Source: Synechococcus sp. SynAce01 (GTDB lineage Bacteria; Cyanobacteriota; Cyanobacteriia; PCC-6307; Cyanobiaceae). From it: a stretch of DNA of 64,000 nucleotides. Below are positions 1-8,389 of this stretch, one piece after another; the stretch's first letter is position 1, and the number at the start of each line of letters is the position of its first letter. The notes under the pieces are model-generated. The model did not search any database. It saw nothing but the letters and a program-made list of their open reading frames with translations, and was not told the DNA's origin. Where the stretch lies: assembly GCF_001885215.1 (NCBI RefSeq), contig NZ_CP018091.1, forward strand, positions 2,232,001 to 2,296,000. Direction: 5' to 3'. Position numbers and translations under genes: made by a program.

Positions 1-782
1 CAACCCTCCTTCTCGGCAGCAAAACGGGCCCCTAAGGTGAGGCAGCGATCGAGATCCGCCGATCCATACCGGCTGAGGCGATGCAGCGGCTCTTCCGGTC
101 CTACCACCGCCAGCCACCAACCTTTCCGGCGCGCTTCCGGCCCAAGACGGCTCCAGGCTTCCAGCAACGGGGCCACACCTTTCTTCGCGTGCAGGCGGCC
201 CAGAAACAGCAGCACCCGCTCACCGACAGGCACGCGCTCGCTCCAGGGCGGCGGTGGACGCGGCTGGGAGCGATCAATGCTTGGGGTGCCATTGGGAAGG
301 ATGGCGATCGGCCCGCGAAAGCCGAGGGCCCGGATCGAGCGGGCCTCCGAGTGGCTGAGCGCATGCAGGCAACGGGCCTGCTCCAGGGTCTGCTGTTCCC
401 AGAGATGCCAAACCGGCGATTTCTTCCAGCGATGCCGGGCCAAGGCCCAGGCATCGAGCATGCCGTGGGGAGCGATCAGCACGGGCAGCTCCTGCTCCAG
501 CAGCCGCGCTACGCGGGTGGGGAATTGCCAGAGCCCATGAACATGCAGCAGATCCGGCCGCAGGCTGCGCAACTGAGCGGCCAGGCGACGATCGCCCAGT
601 ACGGGCAATTGGCCGCAACTGGAATACCACTCCGCGGCGACCTTTCGCTGCTGCAGAGCCTCCACCAGCTGGCCAACGGAGCTATCGACACCCCCTGGAG
701 CAATCCCGTCGGTGCGGGAGAGATGCAGGATCGAAACCGGCTCGGAAGGCAGGTGCAAGGAATCCATTCGCTGCCGGAGCAT
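1..782 (-). CDS. GT4-family glycosyltransferase, partial (runs off the left edge)
   Basis: The frame reads leftward from an ATG at 782 (alternative ATG at 767) without a stop to base 1, so the C-terminal half is missing. The visible part has the N-terminal Rossmann features of GT4 enzymes: a glycine-rich loop near residue 25 (APGGV), the segment DLLHVHGLW near residue 85, then a PHGML motif and an LPNGTPS stretch typical of the domain linker. It probably transfers a sugar from a nucleotide-sugar to a lipid-linked glycan at the cytoplasmic membrane. It starts 11 bp after the stop of the upstream acetyltransferase gene, so it is likely co-transcribed. Donor and acceptor cannot be read from the sequence. 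Confidence 0.8.
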   Translation of the reverse strand, partial: MLRQRMDSLHLPSEPVSILHLSRTDGIAPGGVDSSVGQLVEALQQRKVAAEWYSSCGQLPVLGDRRLAAQLRSLRPDLLHVHGLWQFPTRVARLLEQELPVLIAPHGMLDAWALARHRWKKSPVWHLWEQQTLEQARCLHALSHSEARSIRALGFRGPIAILPNGTPSIDRSQPRPPPPWSERVPVGERVLLFLGRLHAKKGVAPLLEAWSRLGPEARRKGWWLAVVGPEEPLHRLSRYGSADLDRCLTLGARFAAEKEG

Positions 783-793
783 AAGCAAGCTCC

Positions 794-1366
794 TCAGCGA
801 CGTCCCACCACCAGCGCCGGGTGCCCTGCCACGATCACGCCCGGCTCGATCAGCCCGGAGGCCACCGCAGCCAACGCCACCACCGCTGCAGCCCCCACCT
901 GGGTGCCAGGTGCCAGCACGGCCTGGGCTGCGATCCAGGCGTCGCTGTCGATCTGGATCGACGCCACCTTCAGATCGAAACCGGGCGAACGAACATCGTG
1001 GTTGCCGGTGCAGAGATAGGCACCCTGGGAAACGCAGACCCGATCGCCGAGGGTTACCAGCGCCAGGTTGTCGATCCACACCGCCTCCCCCAGCCAGCAG
1101 TGGTCGCCCACCACCAGGCGCCAGGGACATTTCACCCGCAGCCTGGGTTTGATCCGGCCACCAACGCCGATCTGCGCCCCGAACAGCCGCAGCAGCCATT
1201 GGCGCCAGGGCGTGCCCGGCAGATCGGAGGCCAGCAGCGGTTGCCCGACCAGGAGCCAGAGGGCCTGGCGCCAGCGCGGGGCTCCAGGAGTCCACCAGCT
1301 GGGGAGGCGGTAGTGGCCGAGGTCTTGCACGGGCCGGGGCAAAAGGGTGACCACTGCTAGCTTCAA
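794..1366 (-). CDS. WcaF-like hexapeptide-repeat acetyltransferase
   Basis: A 190-residue protein matching the usual length of colanic-acid-type WcaF O-acetyltransferases. The N-terminal third has the WRQWLLRLFGAQIG segment and the central part (residues ~80-140) shows left-handed beta-helix hexapeptide spacing, including GDHCWLGE, ISQGAYLCTGNHD-like sequence (here VSQGAYLCTGNHD) and a VLAPGTQVG turn. TGNHD contains the expected catalytic histidine. It ends with AGHPALVVG, the AGxPAxxVG signature of this family. It would acetylate a sugar during exopolysaccharide assembly. It lies directly upstream of a GT4 gene; the antitoxin remnant lies just upstream on the other strand. Confidence 0.85.
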   Translation of the reverse strand: MKLAVVTLLPRPVQDLGHYRLPSWWTPGAPRWRQALWLLVGQPLLASDLPGTPWRQWLLRLFGAQIGVGGRIKPRLRVKCPWRLVVGDHCWLGEAVWIDNLALVTLGDRVCVSQGAYLCTGNHDVRSPGFDLKVASIQIDSDAWIAAQAVLAPGTQVGAAAVVALAAVASGLIEPGVIVAGHPALVVGRR

Positions 1367-1389
1367 GTCATCATCACGGAGATGAAGTG

Positions 1390-1551
1390 ATGGCGACCAT
1401 CAGTGACAACACAAGGCACGAGTCGAGCGACTTGCCCCATTCCGCCTCTCACCACGATCTCGATGCCCTGATCGGCGTCTGGAGTCAGGAGGAAGCGGCA
1501 GAATTTGAAGCCGCCGTTGCCCCATTCCAGACCATCGATTCAGATTGGCAG
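1390..1551 (+). pseudogene. Orphan VapB-like antitoxin remnant antisense to a glycosyltransferase 3' end
   Basis: From ATG 1390, preceded by GGAG at about 8 bp, 54 residues read as a small cyanobacterial PIN-partner antitoxin: DLDALIGVWSQEEAAEFEAA followed by VAPFQTIDSDWQ, close to the usual GxWSxEEAxEFxxAxxxFxxID(x)xLW ending. There the expected stop is missing and the frame drifts on to 1599 through sequence that encodes the neighbouring glycosyltransferase on the other strand. No toxin gene follows. It lies on the plus strand inside a minus-strand operon. I read it as the leftover of a toxin-antitoxin pair whose toxin was lost when the glycosyltransferase end was joined here. Expression is unknown. 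Confidence 0.6.
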
Positions 1552-2717
1552 GCAAGCGCCAGCGCCAGAAAGGCAGCCCCGCGCGGAAACCTGGGATAGC
1601 CATGGGCCTGGACAACGGCTTGTTCCAGCCCACCAGCAAAAGAATCCAGGCTGAACGCCTCCAAGCGCCGTTGCGCGGCAGCCAACATCGCTAGGCGTTG
1701 AGCGGGCTGCTGGGCTTCGGCGCGGTGCAGGGCGGCGGTGAGCTGGTCGGGATCGGCTGGATCAAACAGCCAGCCTGTTTCGCTGGGGGTGATCAGATCA
1801 GCCGCGCAGCCGCAGGCCGTGCTGACGATCACGGGCAGCCCTGCCGCCATCGCTTCATTCACCACCAGACCCCAGGTGTCCTTGCGGCTGGCCAGAACCA
1901 GGGCTGAGGCCTGGCCGTAGGCGCGGGCGATCGCATCCTGGTTGAGGAAGGGCTCCACGCCAACGTGCTCCGGCTGGGGCAGCCGAGCGATCGCCTCGCC
2001 CAGGGCTATGGCCTGCGGGCCCTCTCCACCGCCGCCGATCAGGCGCAGGCCCCAGCCGCCGCCCTGGCGCTGATAGGTGGCATAGCCGGCCAAGAACCCA
2101 TCAAGATTCTTCTCGGGGATGGTGCGCCCTACCCAGAGAAAGTGGGGCAGCTTGTTCAGCGCTGACGCCTCGCTGCGGGCGCAGGTTGCAGCAGCCGAGA
2201 AGAAGGCGTTATCCACCACATCCCACGGCTGAACAATGGCTGCTGCGGGGAATCCGAGCTCTATGAGATAGGCGCGACTTTCCTGGCCGGCCACGAGCGC
2301 GGCGCTGTAATGGCGCAGCAGCAGGCGCTTGCTCCACTCCCTGAGATGCTGCCGCGGCGCATCTCGCCAGCGGCTGTCGGCAATCAAAACCGCAGGAATG
2401 TGGCGGCGCCGCGCCTGCCAGAGCAGCTGTCGGTAGGCCCGATCGGCCCAGCCCACGGTGAGCACCACATCGGGGCGCACGCCATCGAGCAGGGCGGTGA
2501 GTTGCCGCTCAAGCAAACGTGCAGCTGGATCCTGCTCTGGGCCGTCGGCACCCTGAAGCGCATGGCGGCGATAGGTGCCGGCAGGCTCGAAGCTCCAGGG
2601 ATATTCCTGCGAGTGGGGCCGGGTTTCGAGCACCTCCAGATCGAGATGCGCGAGCGCGGCCTGGAAGCGGGCATTGTGATACGGGCCGATGCGGTGCAAA
2701 GCCAGAAGGGCCCTCAT
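1485..2717 (-). CDS. GT4-family glycosyltransferase with a recombined C-terminal tail
   Basis: ATG 2717 is chosen because it overlaps the upstream stop as ATGA; the open frame runs further up to 2921, but that would cover the neighbour. The 410-residue product has a GT4 donor domain: LWVGRTIPEKN near residue 225, LIGGGGEGP near 260, and WGLVVNEAMAAGLPVIVS near 320, which carries the ExxxxxxxE-type nucleotide-sugar contact. The last ~20 residues are antisense to the antitoxin remnant, so the natural C-terminus has been replaced by foreign sequence. The catalytic core looks complete, so activity may be kept. Role inferred: glycan chain assembly at the inner membrane. Confidence 0.8.
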   Translation of the reverse strand: MRALLALHRIGPYHNARFQAALAHLDLEVLETRPHSQEYPWSFEPAGTYRRHALQGADGPEQDPAARLLERQLTALLDGVRPDVVLTVGWADRAYRQLLWQARRRHIPAVLIADSRWRDAPRQHLREWSKRLLLRHYSAALVAGQESRAYLIELGFPAAAIVQPWDVVDNAFFSAAATCARSEASALNKLPHFLWVGRTIPEKNLDGFLAGYATYQRQGGGWGLRLIGGGGEGPQAIALGEAIARLPQPEHVGVEPFLNQDAIARAYGQASALVLASRKDTWGLVVNEAMAAGLPVIVSTACGCAADLITPSETGWLFDPADPDQLTAALHRAEAQQPAQRLAMLAAAQRRLEAFSLDSFAGGLEQAVVQAHGYPRFPRGAAFLALALACQSESMVWNGATAASNSAASS

Positions 2718-3883
2718 GCGCCGATCGCCCCCAGCACCGCCAGCAGCCGCTCGCCATAGCGGGCCCAGCTGTACTCCTGGGCCCGCTGGCGAGCCGCCGC
2801 CGCCATGGAATGGCGTAAGGCCCTGTCCGCCAAAAGCTGCTCGATACGATCGGCCAGGGCTTCGGCGTCGCGGATGGGCACGAGAAAGCCCTCGATGCCG
2901 TCGCGGATCACGGAGCCGCACTGGGGCGTGGTGATCACCGGCAGGCCAGAGGCCATGGCTTCGAGGGCCGAGAGCGCCATGCCTTCGGCGAGGGTGGGCA
3001 GCACGAACAGATCAGCTCGGCGAAACTCCTGCTGCACCTGGTTGCGGGGCACCGCTCCGAGATAGGTGGGGCCCAAGAAAAGGGGATCGCTCACGTTCAC
3101 CAGCTGCGGACCCACCACCCGGCACTCGAAGCGCAGGCCCTTCGCCTGCAACAGGCGGCAGGCCGCCGCCAGCACGTGGCTGCCCTTGCGCAGGCCCACC
3201 TGCCCCACCATCAGCAGCCGGCCAGGTTGGGGATCAGGCTCCAGCGCCAACCACTGCTCCGGCACGCCATAGGGCACGATCCGCAGCCGGGCCCGATCAC
3301 AGCCCAGCGCCACGGCGCTCTCCAAGCAAGCGGCTGACGGCACCAGCACCCGATCACACAAGCTCCATTTCTCAAGGGTGCGGCTCAGATCCCTCGCCAC
3401 GGAATCTTTGCCGGGACCGCGGCGTTCGATGCCGGGATAGCGGCGTTGCTCATCGAGCAGCAGCAGGCCGGCGGCTGGATCCAGGAACTGCTCATGCACC
3501 ACCTTCAGGCCCCACGCCTTGGCTTGGCGGAGGGCGTCAAGGTCGTTGTGAACGAAGTTGGTGTAAACGGCTTCTGCCCCCGCGAAGCGCTCGCGCAGAG
3601 CGCGCTGCAGCAAGGGAGCGGCGCTGTCGCGGCGGCAGAGCATGGCGAGCGGCTGGTCGTGCACCAGATTTCGGGGCAACTCCTGGGGTAGACGCCGGCT
3701 CAGGAGGCGCTCAAGGGGTCGAGGCCGTAGACGGCTGGGCAGCCATCGCGCCAGCGCCTGCAGCGGGCGGTGCTCGGCGTGGATGTCGGTGTAGAAGGCA
3801 GCCAGGCAGGCGGCATCGGCCAGCACGGCCGGTACGGCGTAGTGGTGGCGGGCGCCGGGTTGGAGAACGGCGTAGCGAGGCAT
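2714..3883 (-). CDS. GT4-family glycosyltransferase
   Basis: Start at ATG 3883 (MPRYAVLQPGARHHY) rather than the first ATG at 3901, because the N-terminal strand begins there. The 389-residue protein has GT4 features: VPYGVPEQW at the linker, LLMVGQVGLRKGSH in the donor domain, VLPTLAEGMALSALEAMASG with the paired glutamates, and a TTPQCGSVIRDG loop. Its stop overlaps the next start (ATGA), implying translational coupling. About 200 bp of AT-rich non-coding DNA separates it from the next upstream gene, so a promoter may lie there; none was recognised. Substrate unknown. Confidence 0.8.
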   Translation of the reverse strand: MPRYAVLQPGARHHYAVPAVLADAACLAAFYTDIHAEHRPLQALARWLPSRLRPRPLERLLSRRLPQELPRNLVHDQPLAMLCRRDSAAPLLQRALRERFAGAEAVYTNFVHNDLDALRQAKAWGLKVVHEQFLDPAAGLLLLDEQRRYPGIERRGPGKDSVARDLSRTLEKWSLCDRVLVPSAACLESAVALGCDRARLRIVPYGVPEQWLALEPDPQPGRLLMVGQVGLRKGSHVLAAACRLLQAKGLRFECRVVGPQLVNVSDPLFLGPTYLGAVPRNQVQQEFRRADLFVLPTLAEGMALSALEAMASGLPVITTPQCGSVIRDGIEGFLVPIRDAEALADRIEQLLADRALRHSMAAAARQRAQEYSWARYGERLLAVLGAIGA

Positions 3884-4083
3884 CAGTGCGCCTGGCCACA
3901 AAATTCAGTCATTCATGACGGTGTTGATCTCCTCCACCTCGCATCCTTTGAAGCAAATCAATTTTGTGTAGCTCACAAGTCCACCAAAACAATGAGGCGC
4001 TGTAAGTGGCCAAGATAAGCGATTTTACAAGGCCATGAATTTTGCTCGCAGCCTATTAAATTAATCTTCATTGCGAGAGGGTG

Positions 4084-4920
4084 TCATCGCATTCGATGGA
4101 TATGTGGCGCTATCAACAACCGGCCAACAGCGAAACCGAACATCCTTAACGGTTTAGTACGCACTAAATCATGCCAAGAAAGCGAACGGCCAGCCAGCAA
4201 TCGAGCCCACCCCCAAATCCTAGCTCGCAACCGAACTCGCAAGAATGTGGCCTTGCTGCCACGGGCGTAGAAGGGCATGAAGGCCAAAGGACCTTTTAGC
4301 GCATCAGCTTGGTGAGACCGGCCTAACCCTGATTTCGAATGTTCTGGATTAGCAATGCCACCATGTTCCCCAAACTGCCGATAGGGGAGGTAGCTTTCAA
4401 CACCGCGTGCCTTAAGCCAATAGCCTAACCCTGCATCCCAAGGAGCATAGACACCGCTGGGATTGACAATGCACTGTTCTTCAAAAAATTTCAGCATCAT
4501 CATTGCCACTGCTGGAGCTATTACATACGCCACCGTTCCCCCGGCATGGCCTCGGGCACATTTTGGAGACGACGGCATATCCCAAAACTGAGGGCCACAG
4601 GCATAAAGATATGCCAAGCTAGTATGAATACGATCTGCAGGAATGGGCAGTGTCAGCCCTCCAAAGCCCAATACCGGAACAAAATCTGCCTCAACGATAA
4701 TCGAGGGTGCATCACTCATTGCAACCATGCGCCAGGCATTGGCATGATTAACGAGACATCGATAGATGGCGGAACAGGATTGCTCTTGTTCCGAGTAGGG
4801 ACCGCGCACAATCTGCACTAGAAAACCTTCGGAGATCAGCACTTTGCTCAATACTGAGACGTCTTCTCGGTGGGCAACAATAAAGACATTTTTGGAGAAT
4901 TGATTTAATGCTGCTGACAT
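4084..4920 (-). CDS. GT25-like LPS-biosynthesis glycosyltransferase
   Basis: A 278-residue protein beginning NVFIVAHREDVSVLSK, the short N-terminal strand of GT25-like enzymes. It has IYRCLVNHANAWRMV (the SHxxxW-like element) and IIVEADFVPV, which occupies the place of the acidic DxD-type metal motif (E-x-D). GHAGGTVAYVIAPAVA near residue 125 fits the G-x-xGY-I segment. It is clearly richer in A+T than the genes on both sides, which suggests separate acquisition. It starts 5 bp after the downstream end of the next GT2 gene. Membership of GT25 is by motif order only. Confidence 0.6.
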   Translation of the reverse strand: MSAALNQFSKNVFIVAHREDVSVLSKVLISEGFLVQIVRGPYSEQEQSCSAIYRCLVNHANAWRMVAMSDAPSIIVEADFVPVLGFGGLTLPIPADRIHTSLAYLYACGPQFWDMPSSPKCARGHAGGTVAYVIAPAVAMMMLKFFEEQCIVNPSGVYAPWDAGLGYWLKARGVESYLPYRQFGEHGGIANPEHSKSGLGRSHQADALKGPLAFMPFYARGSKATFLRVRLRARIWGWARLLAGRSLSWHDLVRTKPLRMFGFAVGRLLIAPHIHRMR

Positions 4921-4925
4921 CGTAA

Positions 4926-5714
4926 CTATGCGATTTTCATTGTTTTCAAGCGCTCCTCCATCAACATCACACTCAGCAGAAGCTCCACATACATCCGCTG
5001 AAACGCATAGAACCAGCCGCGCCAGCCATCCAGCAGGCCCCGCTTCCAGATCAGACAGATCAACAGAATGGCAAACGGGGCGATCACATAGAGGCGGCGG
5101 ACGCGGTCGGAGCGGGAGAGCTGTGCGGTGGGGGTGGCGTTCAGCTTGGCCACCTCCAAGCGCAGGTAACGCTCCTGGGCCCAGAGCCAGCGGGACAGTG
5201 GCTTGCGATCGTCGTGCAGGATCGGCTCACTCAGCACTCCGCAGCGGCCAGATAGCACCAGATCCTGGGTGTGGCCATCATCCACGTACCGGCCTACTTC
5301 GTGGCGAAACAAGGCGATTCGGGGGGGAAGAACCGTGCCAGAGAGGGGCCTCCCAAACACGCAGTAGCGGAAGGGAATTCGGTAGCCAGCCATGAATGGA
5401 GAATCGCTATCAATGACCCGCGCGATGGCCTGCTGCAACCGGTCGGTGATCAGATAGTCGGCATCCAGACTGAACACCCAGCCCTCGCTGATCTGGTCCA
5501 AGCCGAAATTCCATTGGCGCGCATGCGTATCGAAACGGCGCCTGAACACCTCCACCTGGGGATGCCGGCTCAGGATCTCCAACGTGCCATCCGTGCTGCC
5601 GCTGTCAATCACCACGATCCGCCGGGCCCAACTGAGCCGCTCCAGCACCCGGCCGATGTTGTCTTCCTCGTTGTAAGTGAGGATCAGCAGGGTGATTTTG
5701 TCAAGCGAAGCCAT
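4926..5714 (-). CDS. GT2-family glycosyltransferase (WaaE/KdtX-like)
   Basis: 262 residues with a GT-A fold: LLILTYNEEDNIGRVLERL at the N-terminus, VIDSGSTDGT near residue 37, and FSLDADYLIT carrying the DxD motif near residue 83. The C-terminal end (residues ~205-230) has a hydrophobic helix VIAPFAILLICLIW followed by an amphipathic stretch, typical of WaaE-type enzymes that sit on the membrane. Probable role: adding a sugar to a lipid-linked or LPS-type acceptor. It precedes a GT25-like gene by 5 bp and follows the Wzy-like gene by 38 bp, so it is in the same operon. Confidence 0.8.
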   Translation of the reverse strand: MASLDKITLLILTYNEEDNIGRVLERLSWARRIVVIDSGSTDGTLEILSRHPQVEVFRRRFDTHARQWNFGLDQISEGWVFSLDADYLITDRLQQAIARVIDSDSPFMAGYRIPFRYCVFGRPLSGTVLPPRIALFRHEVGRYVDDGHTQDLVLSGRCGVLSEPILHDDRKPLSRWLWAQERYLRLEVAKLNATPTAQLSRSDRVRRLYVIAPFAILLICLIWKRGLLDGWRGWFYAFQRMYVELLLSVMLMEERLKTMKIA

Positions 5715-5752
5715 TTAGAGCGGCTGTAAATCAAGGGCATTTCCTGGGAGGG

Positions 5753-7204
5753 CTATTCAGTAAAAACTTCCGCCGAGGCAAGTGAATTTACCGGAAGAAT
5801 TAAAGACTCTTGACTAGAGTGCCGTTTAACAATCGAGGGGATCGACAGACAGGATCCCGCGCAAATCCCCAACAATAGCAATACAAAGGGGTCTCCGTAG
5901 ATTTGACTGGCTCCCATGAAGAAGGGGATGTTGGCAATCGCAAAACCGAACAGGCCCCAGTAGAGATTGCTAGTGGCAGAATCGAACATGGTAAGGAGGC
6001 TAAGATTTCGGCGAATCAGCAAGAAGAAATGATAAACAATCAATCCGATCAGGATGATTCCAGGAAGGCCAAGTTCTAGGATTAGCTTGCTAAGGCCTCC
6101 CTCTGCGACGTATTCAAACGTACTAGCGCGCACCCCTTGTAACGCCTCGACCTGATTAAATTGAATGTCTCCGGCCTGCGCCGCAGCACCTGCGCCGAAA
6201 CCGATACCACCGGTTAGAAAAAGTGCCGGAAGAAGTGTGTTTATTCCAAGAAGGTGAAACCTGGGGATAATTTCCCCCCATGCTGTACTAGTGCGCCATA
6301 AATACGGGTTGATATCTAATAATAAATCAGGAGAAAGAATGATGATTGCGATCACAGACAAGCCCAAGGGGCCAAGAATTCCCGTTATCAGGCGATCTCG
6401 CTGACGGATGTTTCCACTCAGGCTGAACAGCACCAGCATGACAAGCACGAAGGTCACGACTAGAACAATTGATTTCCGTCTGCCTGTTAGAAGGGTTAGG
6501 AAGCTGCAAACGATCGATCCCAAGCCATAGATGTTGAAGGTAGATCGCTGTGGCCCTGACCATCCAAAAACGAGGAGCAGGCATGCCGCTGCGGCAAGAT
6601 GCCAGGCTGCTACCTCGCTAGTGCGCCAAAACCCTGATGCGCCCTGCTTTGAGAAGCCTTCGAAGTTGATCAGAATCCCCCCCCCAACTTCTTTCAACAG
6701 CAGCCCCCAATCCATGCCCTGATGAGAGAGCCAGACTGAGAAGGACCAAGGAATGGAAAGCAGCAAATAAACACCCAACAGTTTGCGTAAGGACTTCGGC
6801 TCTAGGCCAACCTGATAGCCCATCCACAGGCCAAGAAAGGGGGCCAGATAGAAGCCGATACCAATCATTGTCAGAGTAGGAGATCCGAAACGCAGGAACG
6901 ACTGAACAGCCTGTAATCCAATCAGAACAAAGAAAAATGGCACAAGAGTGGTTAGCTGACGTTGTCCCTGGAAGATCTGTGGCATCATCAAGCTGCCGCG
7001 TCTCCGGTAGCAGAGTGCGGCGCTGAGCAGGAAGAACACCAGCACCAGGCTCACCATCAGGCCAGGCTGGTTGGATGTGATCTTGCGCAAGGGATCCTGA
7101 ACAAACCCCACCGCAATGGTGGCCGTGAGAGCTGTTCTCCAGTCGGTTCCTAGAAGCAGCAGTGCCAGATCGCCGAACAGCAGCAGGATCAAAACGAGCG
7201 ACAT
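5753..7204 (-). CDS. Polytopic membrane protein, O-antigen polymerase (Wzy)-like
   Basis: 483 residues with about ten to twelve hydrophobic segments and few soluble loops except one near residues 300-360 (after ILLDINPYLWRTS, containing QFNQVEALQGVRAST). This layout, one large periplasmic loop late in the protein, matches Wzy/WaaL-type polymerases and ligases. LLTGRRKSIVL near residue 240 is a basic cytoplasmic loop. Low sequence conservation is normal in this family, so the call rests on topology and on position in a glycosyltransferase operon. Its start overlaps the upstream GT4 stop by 16 bp. It is A+T-richer than its neighbours. Confidence 0.6.
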   Translation of the reverse strand: MSLVLILLLFGDLALLLLGTDWRTALTATIAVGFVQDPLRKITSNQPGLMVSLVLVFFLLSAALCYRRRGSLMMPQIFQGQRQLTTLVPFFFVLIGLQAVQSFLRFGSPTLTMIGIGFYLAPFLGLWMGYQVGLEPKSLRKLLGVYLLLSIPWSFSVWLSHQGMDWGLLLKEVGGGILINFEGFSKQGASGFWRTSEVAAWHLAAAACLLLVFGWSGPQRSTFNIYGLGSIVCSFLTLLTGRRKSIVLVVTFVLVMLVLFSLSGNIRQRDRLITGILGPLGLSVIAIIILSPDLLLDINPYLWRTSTAWGEIIPRFHLLGINTLLPALFLTGGIGFGAGAAAQAGDIQFNQVEALQGVRASTFEYVAEGGLSKLILELGLPGIILIGLIVYHFFLLIRRNLSLLTMFDSATSNLYWGLFGFAIANIPFFMGASQIYGDPFVLLLLGICAGSCLSIPSIVKRHSSQESLILPVNSLASAEVFTE

Positions 7205-8385
7205 GCCGGGGACTCCTCCACAACCGCATTGAGACTATTGGCGTATGCCGTTTTTAGTTCGATGGCAATCGCGTCCCAACAAAAAGACGTTTCGGCCAGC
7301 CGGCGAGCAGCCTGCCGCATTGTTACGGAAGGGCCCATGAGGGATTTCATTAGACACTCAGCCAGCGCCTCAACGTTGCCCTCCACCAAGCGGCCGGCAC
7401 CAGCAGCCCCAATCTGGCTAGCGATGCCCACCTCAGGCGTCAGGATCACGGGTGTGCCGGAGGCCAGTGCCTCGATCGCAGCGATGCCGAAGTTCTCGGC
7501 GGCGGAGGGCAGCACGAACCAGTCGGCCTTTTGCAGGAGCTCGGCCTTGGCCTGACCCGCCACGAAGCCATGCCATTGAAGCTGCTCAGTCAGGCCAAGT
7601 TGATCTGCCTGGCGCCGCAGTTCAGCCACATAGGCAGGCTCGCCATCGCCAGCGATGTCGAGATGCCATTGGGCGTGCGGCCTGCGGCGCCGCATCAGGG
7701 CGAGGGCCTGCAGCAACAGCGGCAACTGCTTCTTGGGGTGAAGACGCGAGAGAAACAGAAAGCGGACCGGCGCGTCGAGACGCTCGCTAACAAGCTGGCC
7801 AAAAACTTGCGGCAGCTCCACACCCAGCGGCAGCACGAAGGAGGGCGTTGACAGAGTCAGTGAAGCGGCCTCGCGCCGCTCAGCGTCGCTCGTGAAATGA
7901 AGAGCGGAAGCTCCCTGGAGGTTACGGCGTTCGATCAGGCCCAGCAGCAACCGCTTGCGGCAGGAACTCTGCCGCAAGCTCCAGTGCTGCAACTGGCCGA
8001 TGGTGCGGACGATGTAGGGCACCCCCCGTCGCCGTGCCAGCGCCATGCCCACCGTCGAGGGAAAGGAGAACAAGGCATGCACATGCAGAAGGTCGTAGTC
8101 GGCCAGGTGAGACCGCAACCAGCTCACCAGAGCGGGGCTGACAGCGAACTCGCGCAACACCCGCAGCGGTGGGCTCCAGCGCGCAAAAGCTAGCACCGGC
8201 ACGCCGGCATGCTCGTGCCAGCGGCCCAGAGGAAAGCCACTCAGATGATCAGGGCCGTCGTCGTTGGTGGTGAGAATCGAAGCCTCGACGCCTTGGTGGC
8301 GCAGGGCAGACGTCATCGCCAGTACTGCCTGACTGGGACCCCCGCGCCGGGGGCTGATTGAGGGGATCAGGTGCAGGACACGCAT
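7189..8385 (-). CDS. GT4-family glycosyltransferase
   Basis: A 398-residue GT4 enzyme. The N-terminus has HLIPSISPRRGGPSQAVLAM, the glycine-rich acceptor loop, and YDLLHVHALFSFPS near residue 95. The donor domain has FLSRLHPKKQ, IAGDGEPAY, and FVLPSAAENFGIAAIEALASGTPVI, with the two conserved glutamates. The ATG at 8385 is 4 bp from the stop of the preceding (frameshifted) FkbM gene, and its own stop lies inside the Wzy-like gene by 16 bp. Probably adds one residue of the repeat unit; sugar not predictable. Confidence 0.85.
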   Translation of the reverse strand: MRVLHLIPSISPRRGGPSQAVLAMTSALRHQGVEASILTTNDDGPDHLSGFPLGRWHEHAGVPVLAFARWSPPLRVLREFAVSPALVSWLRSHLADYDLLHVHALFSFPSTVGMALARRRGVPYIVRTIGQLQHWSLRQSSCRKRLLLGLIERRNLQGASALHFTSDAERREAASLTLSTPSFVLPLGVELPQVFGQLVSERLDAPVRFLFLSRLHPKKQLPLLLQALALMRRRRPHAQWHLDIAGDGEPAYVAELRRQADQLGLTEQLQWHGFVAGQAKAELLQKADWFVLPSAAENFGIAAIEALASGTPVILTPEVGIASQIGAAGAGRLVEGNVEALAECLMKSLMGPSVTMRQAARRLAETSFCWDAIAIELKTAYANSLNAVVEESPACRSF

Positions 8386-8389
8386 CGGC

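Noticed and set aside
2718-2921. Upstream extension of the GT4 gene at 1485-2717
   Set aside because: It would run through the coding region of the previous gene; the ATGA overlap at 2714-2717 gives a natural start.
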